From NCBI GenBank assembly GCA_964057225.1, contig OZ059898.1, positions 806,001 to 870,000 of the forward strand: 64,000 nucleotides of DNA, in the 5' to 3' direction. This document shows, one piece after another, positions 1-13,600 of the stretch; position 1 is the first letter of the stretch; each line of letters opens with the position of its first letter. Source of the stretch: Auanema rhodensis. Lineage: Eukaryota > Nematoda > Chromadorea > Rhabditida > Rhabditidae. A program made the translations under genes and the position numbers. Under the pieces are notes generated by a model. That model was not told where the DNA came from. It saw nothing but the letters and a program-made list of their open reading frames with translations, and made no database searches.

Positions 1-783
1 TTGAAATTTTTCGAAAAAATTTTTGTCAAAATGTTTTTGGAAGCAATGTTGAGTGTACATGGAAACTCAACATACACTAATGCATCATTTTTCAAACGAT
101 CATAACTAATTTTTGTATTAAGCGTTTCTCAATGTAGTATAGTGCATTCGATGCGGATTTTTAAGCTGCGTCGATCTGTGTTATCAGATTTGCGCTAGCT
201 TAAAAATGCACCGAGATATCAACTGATATAAGTTCACACTTATATCCTCGATTTTCACCCTGAAGAATTAATTTTTTTGTTGAATAACATTGTCCATCGT
301 CTTTGCCTTGAAAAAAGGAATCTAAAAACATGTACTTTTTGCTAAATTATTTTGAAATTTTCCGAAAAAATTTTTGTCAAAATGTTTTTGGAAGCAATGT
401 TGAGTGTACATGGAAACTCAACATACACTAATGCATCATTTTTCAAACGATCATAACTAATTTTTGTATTAAGCGTTTCTCAATGTCGTATAGTGCATTC
501 GATGCGGATTTTTAAGCTGCGTCGATCTGTGTTATCAGATTTGCGCTAGCTTAAAAATGCACCGAGATATCAACTGATATAAGTTCACACTTATATCCTC
601 GATTTTCACCCTGAAGAATTAATTTTTTCGTTGAATAACATTGTCCATCGTCTTTGCCTTGAAAAAAGGAATCTAAAAACATGTACTTTTTGCTAAATTA
701 TTCTGAAATTTTCCGAAAAAATTTTTGTCAAAATGTTTTTGGAAGCAATGTTGAGTGTACATAGAAACTCAACATACACTAAT

Positions 784-2187
784 GCATCATTTTTCAAACG
801 ATCATAACTAATTTTTGTATTAAGCGATTCTCAATGTAGTATAGTGCATTCGATGCGGATTTTTGAGCTGCGTCGTTCTGTGTTATCAGATTTGCGCTAG
901 CTTAAAAATGCACCGAGATATCAACTGATATAAGTTCACACTTATATCCTCGATTTTCACCCTGAAGAATTAATTTTTTCGTTGAATAACATTGTCCATC
1001 GTCTTTGCCTTGAAAAATGGAATCTACAAACATCTACTTTTTGCTAAATTATTTCGAAATTTTTCGAAAAAATTTTTGTCAAAATGTTTTTGGAAGCAAT
1101 GTTGAGTGTACATGGAAACTCAACATACACTAATGCATCATTTTTCAAACGATCATAACTAATTTTTGTATTAAGCGTTTCTCAATGTAGTATAGTGCAT
1201 TCGATGCGGATTTTTAAGCTGCGTCGATCTGTGTTATCAGATTTGCGCTAGCTTAAAAATGCACCGAGATATCAACTGATATAAGTTCACACTTATATCC
1301 TCGATTTTCACCCTGAAGAATTAATTTTTTTGTTGAATAACATTGTCCATCGTCTTTGCCTTGAAAAAAGGAATCTAAAAACATGTACTTTTTGCTAAAT
1401 TATTTTGAAATTTTCCGAAAAAATTTTTGTCAAAATGTTTTTGGAAGCAATGTTGAGTGTACATAGAAACTCAACATACACTAATGCATCATTTTTCAAA
1501 CGATCATAACTAATTTTTGTATTAAGCGTTTCTCAATGTAGTATAGTGCATTCGATGCGGATTTTTAAGCTGTGTCGATCTGTGTTATCAGATTTGCGCT
1601 AGCTTAAAAATGCACCGAGATATCAACTGATATAAGTTCACACTTATATCCTCGATTTTCACCCTGAAGAATTAATTTTTTCGTTGAATAACATTGTCCA
1701 TCGTCTTTGCCTTGAAAAAAGGAATCTAAAAACATCTACTTTTTGCTAAATTATTTTGAAATTTTTCGAAAAAATTTTTGTCAAAATGTTTTTGGAAGCA
1801 ATGTTGAGTGTACATGGAAACTCAACATACACTAATGCATCATTTTTCAAACGATCATAACTAATTTTTGTATTAAGCGTTTCTCAATGTAGTATAGTGC
1901 ATTCGATTCGGATTTTTAAGCTGCGTCGATCTGTGTTATCAGATTTGCGCTAGCTTAAAAATGCACCGAGATATCAACTGATATAAGTTCACACTTATAT
2001 CCTCGATTTTCACCCTGAAGAATTAATTTTTTTGTTGAATAACATTGTCCATCGTCTTTGCCTTGAAAAAAGGAATCTAAAAACATGTACTTTTTGCTAA
2101 ATTATTCTGAAATTTTCCGAAAAAATTTTTGTCAAAATGTTTTTGGAAGCAATGTTGAGTGTACATAGAAACTCAACATACACTAAT
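784..2187. repeat. Local 1404-bp (4-monomer) higher-order repeat
   Basis: A private haplotype (AAGCGATTCTCAATG plus GAGCTGCGTCGTTCTG in one monomer) occurs near 825-875 and again near 2229-2280, exactly 1404 bp = 4 x 351 apart. It occurs once more near 19347-19397 in array 2. The boundaries given are arbitrary by one monomer phase. Confidence 0.7.
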
Positions 2188-5100
2188 GCATCATTTTTCA
2201 AACGATCATAACTAATTTTTGTATTAAGCGATTCTCAATGTAGTATAGTGCATTCGATGCGGATTTTTGAGCTGCGTCGTTCTGTGTTATCAGATTTGCG
2301 CTAGCTTAAAAATGCACCGAGATATCAACTGATATAAGTTCACACTTATATCCTCGATTTTCACCCTGAAGAATTAATTTTTTCGTTGAATAACATTGTC
2401 CATCGTCTTTGCCTTGAAAAATGGAATCTAAAAACATCTACTTTTTGCTAAATTATTTCGAAATTTTTCGAAAAAATTTTTGTCAAAATGTTTTTGGAAG
2501 CAATGTTGAGTGTACATGGAAACTCAACATACACTAATGCATCATTTTTCAAACGATCATAACTAATTTTTGTATTAAGCGTTTCTCAATGTAGTATAGT
2601 GCATTCGATGCGGATTTTTAAGCTGCGTCGATCTGTGTTATCAGATTTGCGCTAGCTTAAAAATGCACCGAGATATCAACTGATATAAGTTCACACTTAT
2701 ATCCTCGATTTTCACCCTGAAGAATTAATTTTTTTGTTGAATAACATTGTCCATCGTCTTTGCCTTGAAAAAAGGAATCTAAAAACATGTACTTTTTGCT
2801 AAATTATTTTGAAATTTTCCGAAAAAATTTTTGTCAAAATGTTTTTGGAAGCAATGTTGAGTGTAGATAGAAACTCAACATACACTAATGCATCATTTTT
2901 CAAACGAATATAACTAATTTTTGTATTAAGCGTTTCTCAATGTCGTATAGTGCATTCGATGCGGATTTTTAAGCTGCGTCGATCTGTGTTATCAGATTTG
3001 CGCTAGCTTAAAAATGCACCGAGATATCAACTGATATAAGTTCACACTTATATCCTCGATTTTCACCCTGAAGAATTAATTTTTTTGTTGAATAACATTG
3101 TCCATCGTCTTTGCCTTTAAAAAAGGAATCTAAAAACATCTACTTTTTGCTAAATTATCTTGAAATTTTTCGAAAAAATTTTTGTCAAAATGTTTTTGGA
3201 AGCAATGTTGAGTGTACATAGAAACTCAACATACACTAATGCATCATTTTTCAAACGATCATAACTAATTTTTGTATTAAGCGTTTCTCAATGTAGTATA
3301 GTGCATTCGATGCGGATTTTTAAGCTGTGTCGATCTGTGTTATCAGATTTGCGCTAGCTTAAAAATGCACCGAGATATCAACTGATATAAGTTCACACTT
3401 ATATCCTCGATTTTCACCCTGAAGAATTAATTTTTTCGTTGAATAACATTGTCCATCGTCTTTGCCTTGAAAAAAGGAATCTTAAAACATCTACTTTTTG
3501 CTAAATTATCTTGAAATTTTTCGAAAAAATTTTTGTCAAAATGTTTTTGGAAGCAATGTTGAGTGTACATGGAAACTCAACATACACTAATGCATCATTT
3601 TTCAAACGATCATAACTAATTTTTGTATTAAGCGTTTCTCAATGTCGTATAGTGCATTCGATGCGGATTTTTAAGCTGCGTCGATCTGTGTTATCAGATT
3701 TGCGCTAGCTTAAAAATGCACCGAGATATCAACTGATATAAGTTCACACTTATATCCTCGATTTTCACCCTGAAGAATTAATTTTTTTGTTGAATAACAT
3801 TGTCCATCGTCTTTGCCTTGAAAAAAGGAATCTAAAAACATCTACTTTTTGCTAAATTATTTTGAAATTTTTCGAAAAAATTTTTGTCAAAATGTTTTTG
3901 GAAGCAATGTTGAGTGTACATGGAAACTCAACATACACTAATGCATCATTTTTCAAACGATCATAACTAATTTTTGTATTAAGCGTTTCTCAATGTAGTA
4001 TAGTGCATTCGATGCGGATTTTTAAGCTGCGTCGATCTGTGTTATCAGATTTGCGCTAGCTTAAAAATGCACCGAGATATCAACTGATATAAGTTCACAC
4101 TTATATCCTCGATTTTCACCCTGAAGAATTAATTTTTTCGTTGAATAACATTGTCCATCGTCTTTGCCTTGAAAAATGGAATCTAAAAACATCTACTTTT
4201 TGCTAAATTATTTCGAAATTTTTCGAAAAAATTTTTGTCAAAATGTTTTTGGAAGCAATGTTGAGTGTACATGGAAACTCAACATACACTAATGCATCAT
4301 TTTTCAAACGATCATAACTAATTTTTGTATTAAGCGTTTCTCAATGTAGTATAGTGCATTCGATGCGGATTTTTAAGCTGCGTCGATCTGTGTTATCAGA
4401 TTTGCGCTAGCTTAAAAATGCACCGAGATATCAACTGATATAAGTTCACACTTATATCCTCGATTTTCACCCTGAAGAATTAATTTTTTTGTTGAATAAC
4501 ATTGTCCATCGTCTTTGCCTTTAAAAAAGGAATCTAAAAACATCTACTTTTTGCTAAATTATCTTGAAATTTTTCGAAAAAATTTTTGTCAAAATGTTTT
4601 TGGAAGCAATGTTGAGTGTACATAGAAACTCAACATACACTAATGCATCATTTTTCAAACGATCATAACTAATTTTTGTATTAAGCGTTTCTCAATGTAG
4701 TATAGTGCATTCGATGCGGATTTTTAAGCTGTGTCGATCTGTGTTATCAGATTTGCGCTAGCTTAAAAATGCACCGAGATATCAACTGATATAAGTTCAC
4801 ACTTATATCCTCGATTTTCACCCTGAAGAATTAATTTTTTCGTTGAATAACATTGTCCATCGTCTTTGCCTTGAAAAAAGGAATCTAAAAACATCTACTT
4901 TTTGCTAAATTATCTTGAAATTTTTCGAAAAAATTTTTGTCAAAATGTTTTTGGAAGCAATGTTGAGTGTACATGGAAACTCAACATACACTAATGCATC
5001 ATTTTTCAAACGATCATAACTAATTTTTGTATTAAGCGTTTCTCAATGTCGTATAGTGCATTCGATGCGGATTTTTAAGCTGCGTCGATCTGTGTTATCA

Positions 5101-5783
5101 GATTTGCGCTAGCTTAAAAATGCACCGAGATATCAACTGATATAAGTTCACACTTATATCCTCGATTTTCACCCTGAAGAATTAATTTTTTTGTTGAATA
5201 ACATTGTCCATCGTCTTTGCCTTGAAAAAAGGAATCTAAAAACATCTACTTTTTGCTAAATTATTTTGAAATTTTTCGAAAAAATTTTTGTCAAAATGTT
5301 TTTGGAAGCAATGTTGAGTGTACATGGAAACTCAACATACACTAATGCATCATTTTTCAAACGATCATAACTAATTTTTGTATTAAGCGTTTCTCAATGT
5401 AGTATAGTGCATTCGATGCGGATTTTTAAGCTGCGTCGATCTGTGTTATCAGATTTGCGCTAGCTTAAAAATGCACCGAGATATCAACTGATATAAGTTC
5501 ACACTTATATCCTCGATTTTCACCCTGAAGAATTAATTTTTTTGTTGAATAACATTGTCCATCGTCTTTGCCTTGAAAAAAGGAATCTAAAAACATGTAC
5601 TTTTTGCTAAATTATTTTGAAATTTTCCGAAAAAATTTTTGTCAAAATGTTTTTGGAAGCAATGTTGAGTGTACATAGAAACTCAACATACACTAATGCA
5701 TCATTTTTCAAACGATCATAACTAATTTTTGTATTAAGCGTTTCTCAATGTCGTATAGTGCATTCGATGCGGATTTTTAAGCT

Positions 5784-8363
5784 ATCCTCGATTTTCACCC
5801 TGAAGAATTAATTTTTTCGTTGAATAACATTGTCCATCGTCTTTGCCTTGAAAAAAGGAATCTAAAAACATCTACTTTTTGCCAAATTATTTTGAAATTT
5901 TTCGAAAAAATTTTTGTCAAAATGTTTTTGGAAGCAATGTTGAGTGTACATGGAAACTCAACATACACTAATGCATCATTTTTCAAACGATCATAACTAA
6001 TTTTTGTATTAAGCGTTTCTCAATGTCGTATAGTGCATTCGATGCGGATTTTTAAGCTGCGTCGATCTGTGTTATCAGATTTGCGCTAGCTTAAAAATGC
6101 ACCGAGATATCAACTGATATAAGTTCACACTTATATCCTCGATTTTCACCCTGAAGAATTAATTTTTTTGTTTAATAACATTGTCCATCGTCTTTGCCTT
6201 GAAAAAAGGAATCTAAAAACATGTACTTTTTGCTAAATTATTTTGAAATTTTCCGAAAAAATTTTTGTCAAAATGTTTTTGGAAGCAATGTTGAGTGTAC
6301 ATAGAAACTCAACATACACTAATGCATCATTTTTCAAACGATCATAACTAATTTTTGTATTAAGCGTTTCTCAATGTCGTATAGTGCATTCGATGCGGAT
6401 TTTTAAGCTATCCTCGATTTTCACCCTGAAGAATTAATTTTTTCGTTGAATAACATTGTCCATCGTCTTTGCCTTGAAAAAAGGAATCTAAAAACATCTA
6501 CTTTTTGCCAAATTATTTTGAAATTTTTCGAAAAAATTTTTGTCAAAATGTTTTTGGAAGCAATGTTGAGTGTACATGGAAACTCAACATACACTAATGC
6601 ATCATTTTTCAAACGATCATAACTAATTTTTGTATTAAGCGTTTCTCAATGTCGTATAGTGCATTCGATGCGGATTTTTAAGCTGCGTCGATCTGTGTTA
6701 TCAGATTTGCGCTAGCTTAAAAATGCACCGAGATATCAACTGATATAAGTTCACACTTATATCCTCGATTTTCACCCTGAAGAATTAATTTTTTCGTTGA
6801 ATAACATTGTCCATCGTCTTTGCCTTGAAAAAAGGAATCTAAAAACATCTACTTTTTGCTAAATTATTTTGAAATTTTTCGAAAAAATTTTTGTCAAAAT
6901 GTTTTTGGAAGCAATGTTGAGTGTACATGGAAACTCAACATACACTAATGCATCATTTTTCAAACGATCATAACTAATTTTTGTATTAAGCGTTTCTCAA
7001 TGTAGTATAGTGCATTCGATGCGGATTTTTAAGCTGCGTCGATCTGTGTTATCAGATTTGCGCTAGCTTAAAAATGCACCGAGATATCAACTGATATAAG
7101 TTCACACTTATATCCTCGATTTTCACCCTGAAGAATTAATTTTTTTGTTGAATAACATTGTCCATCGTCTTTGCCTTGAAAAAAGGAATCTAAAAACATG
7201 TACTTTTTGCTAAATTATTTTGAAATTTTCCGAAAAAATTTTTGTCAAAATGTTTTTGGAAGCAATGTTGAGTGTACATAGAAACTCAACATACACTAAT
7301 GCATCATTTTTCAAACGATCATAACTAATTTTTGTATTAAGCGTTTCTCAATGTCGTATAGTGCATTCGATGCGGATTTTTAAGCTATCCTCGATTTTCA
7401 CCCTGAAGAATTAATTTTTTCGTTGAATAACATTGTCCATCGTCTTTGCCTTGAAAAAAGGAATCTAAAAACATCTACTTTTTGCCAAATTATTTTGAAA
7501 TTTTTCGAAAAAATTTTTGTCAAAATGTTTTTGGAAGCAATGTTGAGTGTACATGGAAACTCAACATACACTAATGCATCATTTTTCAAACGATCATAAC
7601 TAATTTTTGTATTAAGCGTTTCTCAATGTAGTATAGTGCATTCGATGCGGATTTTTAAGCTGCGTCGATCTGTGTTATCAGATTTGCGCTAGCTTAAAAA
7701 TGCACCGAGATATCAACTGATATAAGTTCACACTTATATCCTCGATTTTCACCCTGAAGAATTAATTTTTTTGTTGAATAACATTGTCCATCGTCTTTGC
7801 CTTGAAAAAAGGAATCTAAAAACATGTACTTTTTGCTAAATTATTTTGAAATTTTCCGAAAAAATTTTTGTCAAAATGTTTTTGGAAGCAATGTTGAGTG
7901 TAGATAGAAACTCAACATACACTAATGCATCATTTTTCAAACGAATATAACTAATTTTTGTATTAAGCGTTTCTCAATGTCGTATAGTGCATTCGATGCG
8001 GATTTTTAAGCTGCGTCGATCTGTGTTATCAGATTTGCGCTAGCTTAAAAATGCACCGAGATATCAACTGATATAAGTTCACACTTATATCCTCGATTTT
8101 CACCCTGAAGAATTAATTTTTTTGTTGAATAACATTGTCCATCGTCTTTGCCTTAAAAAAAGGAATCTAAAAACATGTACTTTTTGCTAAATTATTTTGA
8201 AATTTTCCGAAAAAATTTTTGTCAAAATGTTTTTGGAAGCAATGTTGAGTGTACATAGAAACTCAACATACACTAATGCATCATTTTTCAAACGATCATA
8301 ACTAATTTTTGTATTAAGCGTTTCTCAATGTCGTATAGTGCATTCGATGCGGATTTTTAAGCT
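5784..8363. repeat. Higher-order repeats built on a deleted 275-bp monomer
   Basis: The deletion junction (AAGCT joined to ATCCTCG) occurs at 5783/5784, 6409/6410, 7386/7387 and 8363/8364. The spacings are 626 bp (351+275), then 977 bp twice (351+351+275). Each deleted monomer lacks the same 76 bp, so one deletion was amplified with its neighbours by unequal exchange. Monomers just after the junctions carry the GCCAAATT variant, which opens a spurious 63-codon frame on the - strand. Confidence 0.9.
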
Positions 8364-9750
8364 ATCCTCGATTTTCACCCTGAAGAATTAATTTTTTCGT
8401 TGAATAACATTGTCCATCGTCTTTGCCTTGAAAAAAGGAATCTAAAAACATCTACTTTTTGCCAAATTATTTTGAAATTTTTCGAAAAAATTTTTGTCAA
8501 AATGTTTTTGGAAGCAATGTTGAGTGTACATGGAAACTCAACATACACTAATGCATCATTTTTCAAACGATCATAACTAATTTTTGTATTAAGCGTTTCT
8601 CAATGTAGTATAGTGCATTCGATGCGGATTTTTAAGCTGCGTCGATCTGTGTTATCAGATTTGCGCTAGCTTAAAAATGCACCGAGATATCAACTGATAT
8701 AAGTTCACACTTATATCCTCGATTTTCACCCTGAAGAATTAATTTTTTTGTTGAATAACATTGTCCATCGTCTTTGCCTTGAAAAAAGGAATCTAAAAAC
8801 ATGTACTTTTTGCTAAATTATTTTGAAATTTTCCGAAAAAATTTTTGTCAAAATGTTTTTGGAAGCAATGTTGAGTGTAGATAGAAACTCAACATACACT
8901 AATGCATCATTTTTCAAACGAATATAACTAATTTTTGTATTAAGCGTTTCTCAATGTCGTATAGTGCATTCGATGCGGATTTTTAAGCTGCGTCGATCTG
9001 TGTTATCAGATTTGCGCTAGCTTAAAAATGCACCGAGATATCAACTGATATAAGTTCACACTTATATCCTCGATTTTCACCCTGAAGAATTAATTTTTTT
9101 GTTGAATAACATTGTCCATCGTCTTTGCCTTTAAAAAAGGAATCTAAAAACATCTACTTTTTGCTAAATTATCTTGAAATTTTTCGAAAAAATTTTTGTC
9201 AAAATGTTTTTGGAAGCAATGTTGAGTGTACATAGAAACTCAACATACACTAATGCATCATTTTTCAAACGATCATAACTAATTTTTGTATTAAGCGTTT
9301 CTCAATGTAGTATAGTGCATTCGATGCGGATTTTTAAGCTGTGTCGATCTGTGTTATCAGATTTGCGCTAGCTTAAAAATGCACCGAGATATCAACTGAT
9401 ATAAGTTCACACTTATATCCTCGATTTTCACCCTGAAGAATTAATTTTTTCGTTGAATAACATTGTCCATTGTCTTTGCCTTGAAAAAAGGAATCTAAAA
9501 ACATCTACTTTTTGCTAAATTATCTTGAAATTTTTCGAAAAAATTTTTGTCAAAATGTTTTTGGAAGCAATGTTGAGTGTACATGGAAACTCAACATACA
9601 CTAATGCATCATTTTTCAAACGATCATAACTAATTTTTGTATTAAGCGTTTCTCAATGTCGTATAGTGCATTCGATGCGGATTTTTAAGCTGCGTCGATC
9701 TGTGTTATCAGATTTGCGCTAGCTTAAAAATGCACCGAGATATCAACTGA

Positions 9751-9754
9751 TATA
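9751..9754. repeat. Target-site duplication TATA, left of Gypsy copy 1
   Basis: Satellite text CTGA-TATA precedes the LTR and TATA-AGTTC follows it at 17421-17424. An undisturbed monomer reads CTGATATAAGTTC, with TATA once. Four bases suits a Ty3/Gypsy integrase. Confidence 0.85.
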
Positions 9755-10106
9755 TGTTAAGAAATGAGAATATTGTTAAATATATTGATTATAGAATATT
9801 ATGAATGATATTTATAACAACAAAATATCATTGAAAATAACATTTAGAAACGATTGGATTCAATTACGATGAAAGAAAAAGAAGATAAAATTGGTCTTCA
9901 AAAGAATGCTCCCTTGACAATGAAACTACCGTAATCATCTTTTGCAACCAAATTCATAATTTTGGCCTAAAAATTGTATTGTTGTTTTTTTGAAATAAAT
10001 TAAAGGCAGTTTGGGATTCTGTTTTCATTTTTTGTTTGATTATTTCTATTTTTTTTTATAATAAATCGTTTGCTTATTTGATCTTTTTGTTTCCTCTAAT
10101 ATAACT
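9755..10106 (+). repeat. 5' LTR of Gypsy copy 1
   Basis: 352-bp direct repeat matching 17069-17420. It starts TGTTA and ends TAACT, so the ends are imperfect inverted repeats, with a final T where CA is usual. AATAAA occurs at 9994-9999 and 10060-10065, candidate polyadenylation signals in the downstream LTR. The last base is uncertain by one because TT is shared with the flank. Confidence 0.92.
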
Positions 10107-10121
10107 TGGGGGCCGAACTGG
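10107..10121 (+). promoter_or_regulatory. Primer-binding site, probably tRNA-Pro
   Basis: TGGGGGCCGAACTGG follows the LTR directly. Its complement ends in CCA, preceded by an unusual C discriminator base and an acceptor arm of the form UUCGGCC. A C discriminator with G/C-rich acceptor is typical of eukaryotic tRNA-Pro. The match was made from family knowledge; no tRNA gene was searched. Confidence 0.65.
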
Positions 10122-10612
10122 TTGTTCAGTTTTTTTTTCGTATTAGTCTGGGTTAAGCGAATAGCTTATACAACCCTTAATCGAATAGATTCTGGTGGTT
10201 TAGTCACTGCTACCCAAATCGGGTTCTGTTTATAGTTTGCCAATTTTATTTAGTCTAACTAAATAAGAAAGGAAAATTATAGATTGTTATTGGTTTCAAT
10301 AGCTCATCAAAGTTTTGTACTGTGGTTACGCATTGTATCCGAGTATATTTACGAGTTATTGGAATTGATAAGATCTGGTGCTAGTGTTTAGGTAGAAAAA
10401 ATTTTTCGGAATTTTCTACCAGAGACATCTCATCATTGTAAACAGAACTTGAGTAGTAGTAAGATTACTGAACACAGATCTATTAGATTGATACAATTTG
10501 CTTATCAGATTGTTCTGATTATTAATTCTAAATACTAGAATTTGATCATAAAATTCCTGCATTAGCAAAATTATTTTGTTTGTAGAGATTCGTATAGCAG
10601 TGCCTATTCGAG
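10122..10612 (+). other. Untranslated leader of Gypsy copy 1
   Basis: About 490 bases between primer-binding site and gag start, without a long ORF. It would hold packaging and dimerisation signals, but none can be named. It includes a near-palindrome AGAAAAAATTTTTCGGAATTTTCT around 10394. It ends in GAGATGTCG, giving the first ATG of the large ORF at 10613. Confidence 0.7.
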
Positions 10613-13600
10613 ATGTCGATTGAGAACGAAACGTTTGAAACAGAACAACTCTGTGAAATGGATTTCGAAAATGTGTTTTCTGAGGTAATCCTTAATTCAT
10701 TAGTGAATCAAACATTTAAGGCTTTGGAGCCTTATAATGAAATGATATATAAAGAGTTCCTTGAAAAAATCAGAAACGCTACTGAAAAAAAAAGAACTGA
10801 ACAAAGAATACTAAAAACCCGCAATTTAGTGAAAAGTAACCTAAAAAGCGAGATTAGAAAAGGAAAAACTTGGGAATTTGTTTATTCAATGCTATTAGTG
10901 ATGAACAACGAAGGTCTGAAAAAACCTTCAGATCTTAGTGATGTTTTAAAGATCAGTAAGAAACGAGCGGAAATAATTAAAGACATAACAGATAATTTCC
11001 AACTCAATGAGAATAATATAGTGCAAGAGTTACTTGTTATTCATGAAACTGTGAAAACTTTATGTGATACTTTTGATTGTAATCTAAAAGAATTGCAACA
11101 GAGAATAAGTAACAGTTGGCAATTTCAGAAATCAAGCTTGAATCAAGAAGATACTGAAACAGCCATGGCAGAAATGATTTTGGATGAGCGAACTAGAGGT
11201 AATTCTGTTGAGAGTGCTGAACTCAAAACAAAAATTAAGGAGCGAACAGTGAGAACACACTCCAAGGAAATAGTGGAAATGGAACCAAATCAACAGGACC
11301 AACACTATCCATACAACTTCAGGGGTACGTCACCTTTACATTATGCTGGATTAAATGCGCAAAACGACGCGTTGTTAGAGATGATAAGAGCACAAATGTT
11401 ACCTGATGTTCCTTATTTTTCTAACGACTCGTTGGAAAAATGGAATCAGTTCATTGAAAGTTTCAATCTCAAGTATCCAAAAGGTACTCTGACGGCCAGT
11501 AGTCGGAAGATGCTGTTCGTTGATAAGCTAAAAGGAGAAGCACGAGACAGATACGACGAACTGCCAGAAACAATTAGAGAGAGTTCGTTAGAAGTTATCA
11601 TCGAAGAACTTCATAAACAGAGAGTGTGTGTTAAACGAACGAGCAGATTAGATGCTATTTCTTCGCTCAAAACTTTACAGTACAATAGTAACAAAACACT
11701 GATTGTTTTCTGTAAAAAACTGGAAGAGACCTCAAGAAAAGCGTACCCAGAATTTCCTACAAGGAAATTATCGTTTTTAAGAGCCCAGATGCTCTATGAA
11801 GCACTCAGAGATTGTTCATGCGCTATTCATCTATTAGAAACCATAGAGAAAAGCGAAGAAGATTTGGTCTATGAAAAAGTTAAAGAGATAGCGTTACGCT
11901 GCGAAAGAAATAAACGTGTTTATGATGAACAGCGAGAGAAAGGGAGAAATTCAAACAGAATTTTACCTAAGCTCAGATATGAAAAAAACCATATCGATAC
12001 GAATAATTATTACACAAATGATCGGAATAGGTACGTGGGCGGAATTAGAGAACCTCCAAGTAGGAGAGAAATAATTTGCTACATATGTAACAAAAAAGGC
12101 CATTCAGCAGCACAATGCTTTGAGAGGAAGAAACCTTCCAACAACTATCCTAAACGAATAGAGAATGTTGAAAAGCATAATGAGCCCGGAATGAGAAATC
12201 AAGCAGAAGTTTGGAATAAAACTATTCAAACATGCAATTCCATAACCAATTCAGAGATAATTGGCGAACAAAGTTTATTATCTATGATAATTTGTGAGAA
12301 ATCCAAAAAAAGAGTCCTTATCGATACAGGATCTCAAATATCGGTGATGTCATCACAAGCACTGGTAAATTTGATGAGTGACGGGGTTGATCTGGATCGA
12401 TCGGTTACTCAAATACCGTGGAAAGGTGATAAATATATTGCCAATGCTTCGGGCACAAAAATGAATTTTGTAGGAGCAATAAGTTGCAAAGTTACGTGTT
12501 TAGAAAGCAAGAAAACTAGTAATGTAAGCTTTTTAGTACAAAAAAGTAGAGAAGAATCTATTTTGTTAGGAACAAATGCCTTAGAAAATTTGGGTATAAT
12601 TTTGAAATTTTATACAAAAGAGGCCGTAGCCTTACAGAGAGTTTTTATACCTGCGAATAAAAGTAGAACGCTAAAAATTTCGTGTGATGAACAGAAAGAT
12701 AGTTTACTAGTGTCGCATAGGCATGATGTACTTACGGGAATCTGTAAAGTGGACAACAATAATTCCACTACAGTAATCGTTGCTAACATGACATGCCAGC
12801 CAACCACAATAAAGAAAGGAGAGATTGTCGGTGAATGGGAGTCCGAGAATTGGACTGAAAAGCTGACTGCACTGAATGACGAATTGAAAACCGAATCAAT
12901 TGATGTATTAGAAATGCGTATGTTAGATCAATACGCTAAACCAACAGATCCGGTTGGAAGAGCAGAAAAAGTCATTGCAGTCTTAGAAGAGAAAAGTGGT
13001 GTAACCTTTGATCCAAAGGTCAAAGACCTTTTAGAAAATTATTCAGCGATATTTGCGTTGGTTGATGCTGATCTGCAGCAAACAAATATTGTCACTATGA
13101 ATATTGATACGGGAGATGCGAGTCCTATTCGTCAAAAAGTACGACCAGTGCCGTTTGGTATAAAAAATGAGTTTAGAGGTATTATAAAAGACCTATTACA
13201 AAGAGGGATTATAGAACCTAGCCAAAGCGCATGGGCAAGCCCTGTAGTCTTAGTAGAGAAAAAAGACAAATCCATCAGACTCTGTATAGATTATAGAGAA
13301 CTGAATAAGGTCTTAAAACTAGATGCTTATCCAATACCAACGATAGATATCATTCTTAGATCGATGAACGGGAAGAAAATATTTTCCACATTTGATCTAT
13401 CGTCGGGGTTTTGGCAAATAAAACTTTCCGAAGAAGATAAAGAGAAAACATCTTTCGTGACCAGCGAAGGATCTTTTCAATTTGTAGTATGTCCTTTTGG
13501 CTTAGCAACTAGTCCACCAACATTCCAAAGAATGATGGACAAAGCTCTGGGAGATTTACTCAAAAGCAATGAAGTTTTTGTTTATATAGACGATATAATG

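Larger units (their letters stand above)
1..9750. repeat. Satellite array 1, 351-bp monomer, head to tail
   Basis: AT-rich tandem repeat; the 351-bp period is fixed by the return of the same text at 1, 352, 703 and so on. It starts mid-monomer at the window edge and ends at the target-site copy of the first Gypsy element. It holds about 29 monomers, four of them the 275-bp deleted class. Variants that mark monomers include GTAGTATAG versus GTCGTATAG, CATGG versus CATAG or GATAG before AAACTC, TTTTCCG versus TTTTTCG, and GCCTTTAAA versus GCCTTGAAA. No gene is seen. Centromeric or heterochromatic location is plausible but cannot be shown from sequence alone. Confidence 0.97.

Noticed and set aside
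1-9750. CRISPR array or bacterial repeat system
   Set aside because: The unit is a 351-bp monomer without unique spacers, and the window holds animal-type retrotransposons.
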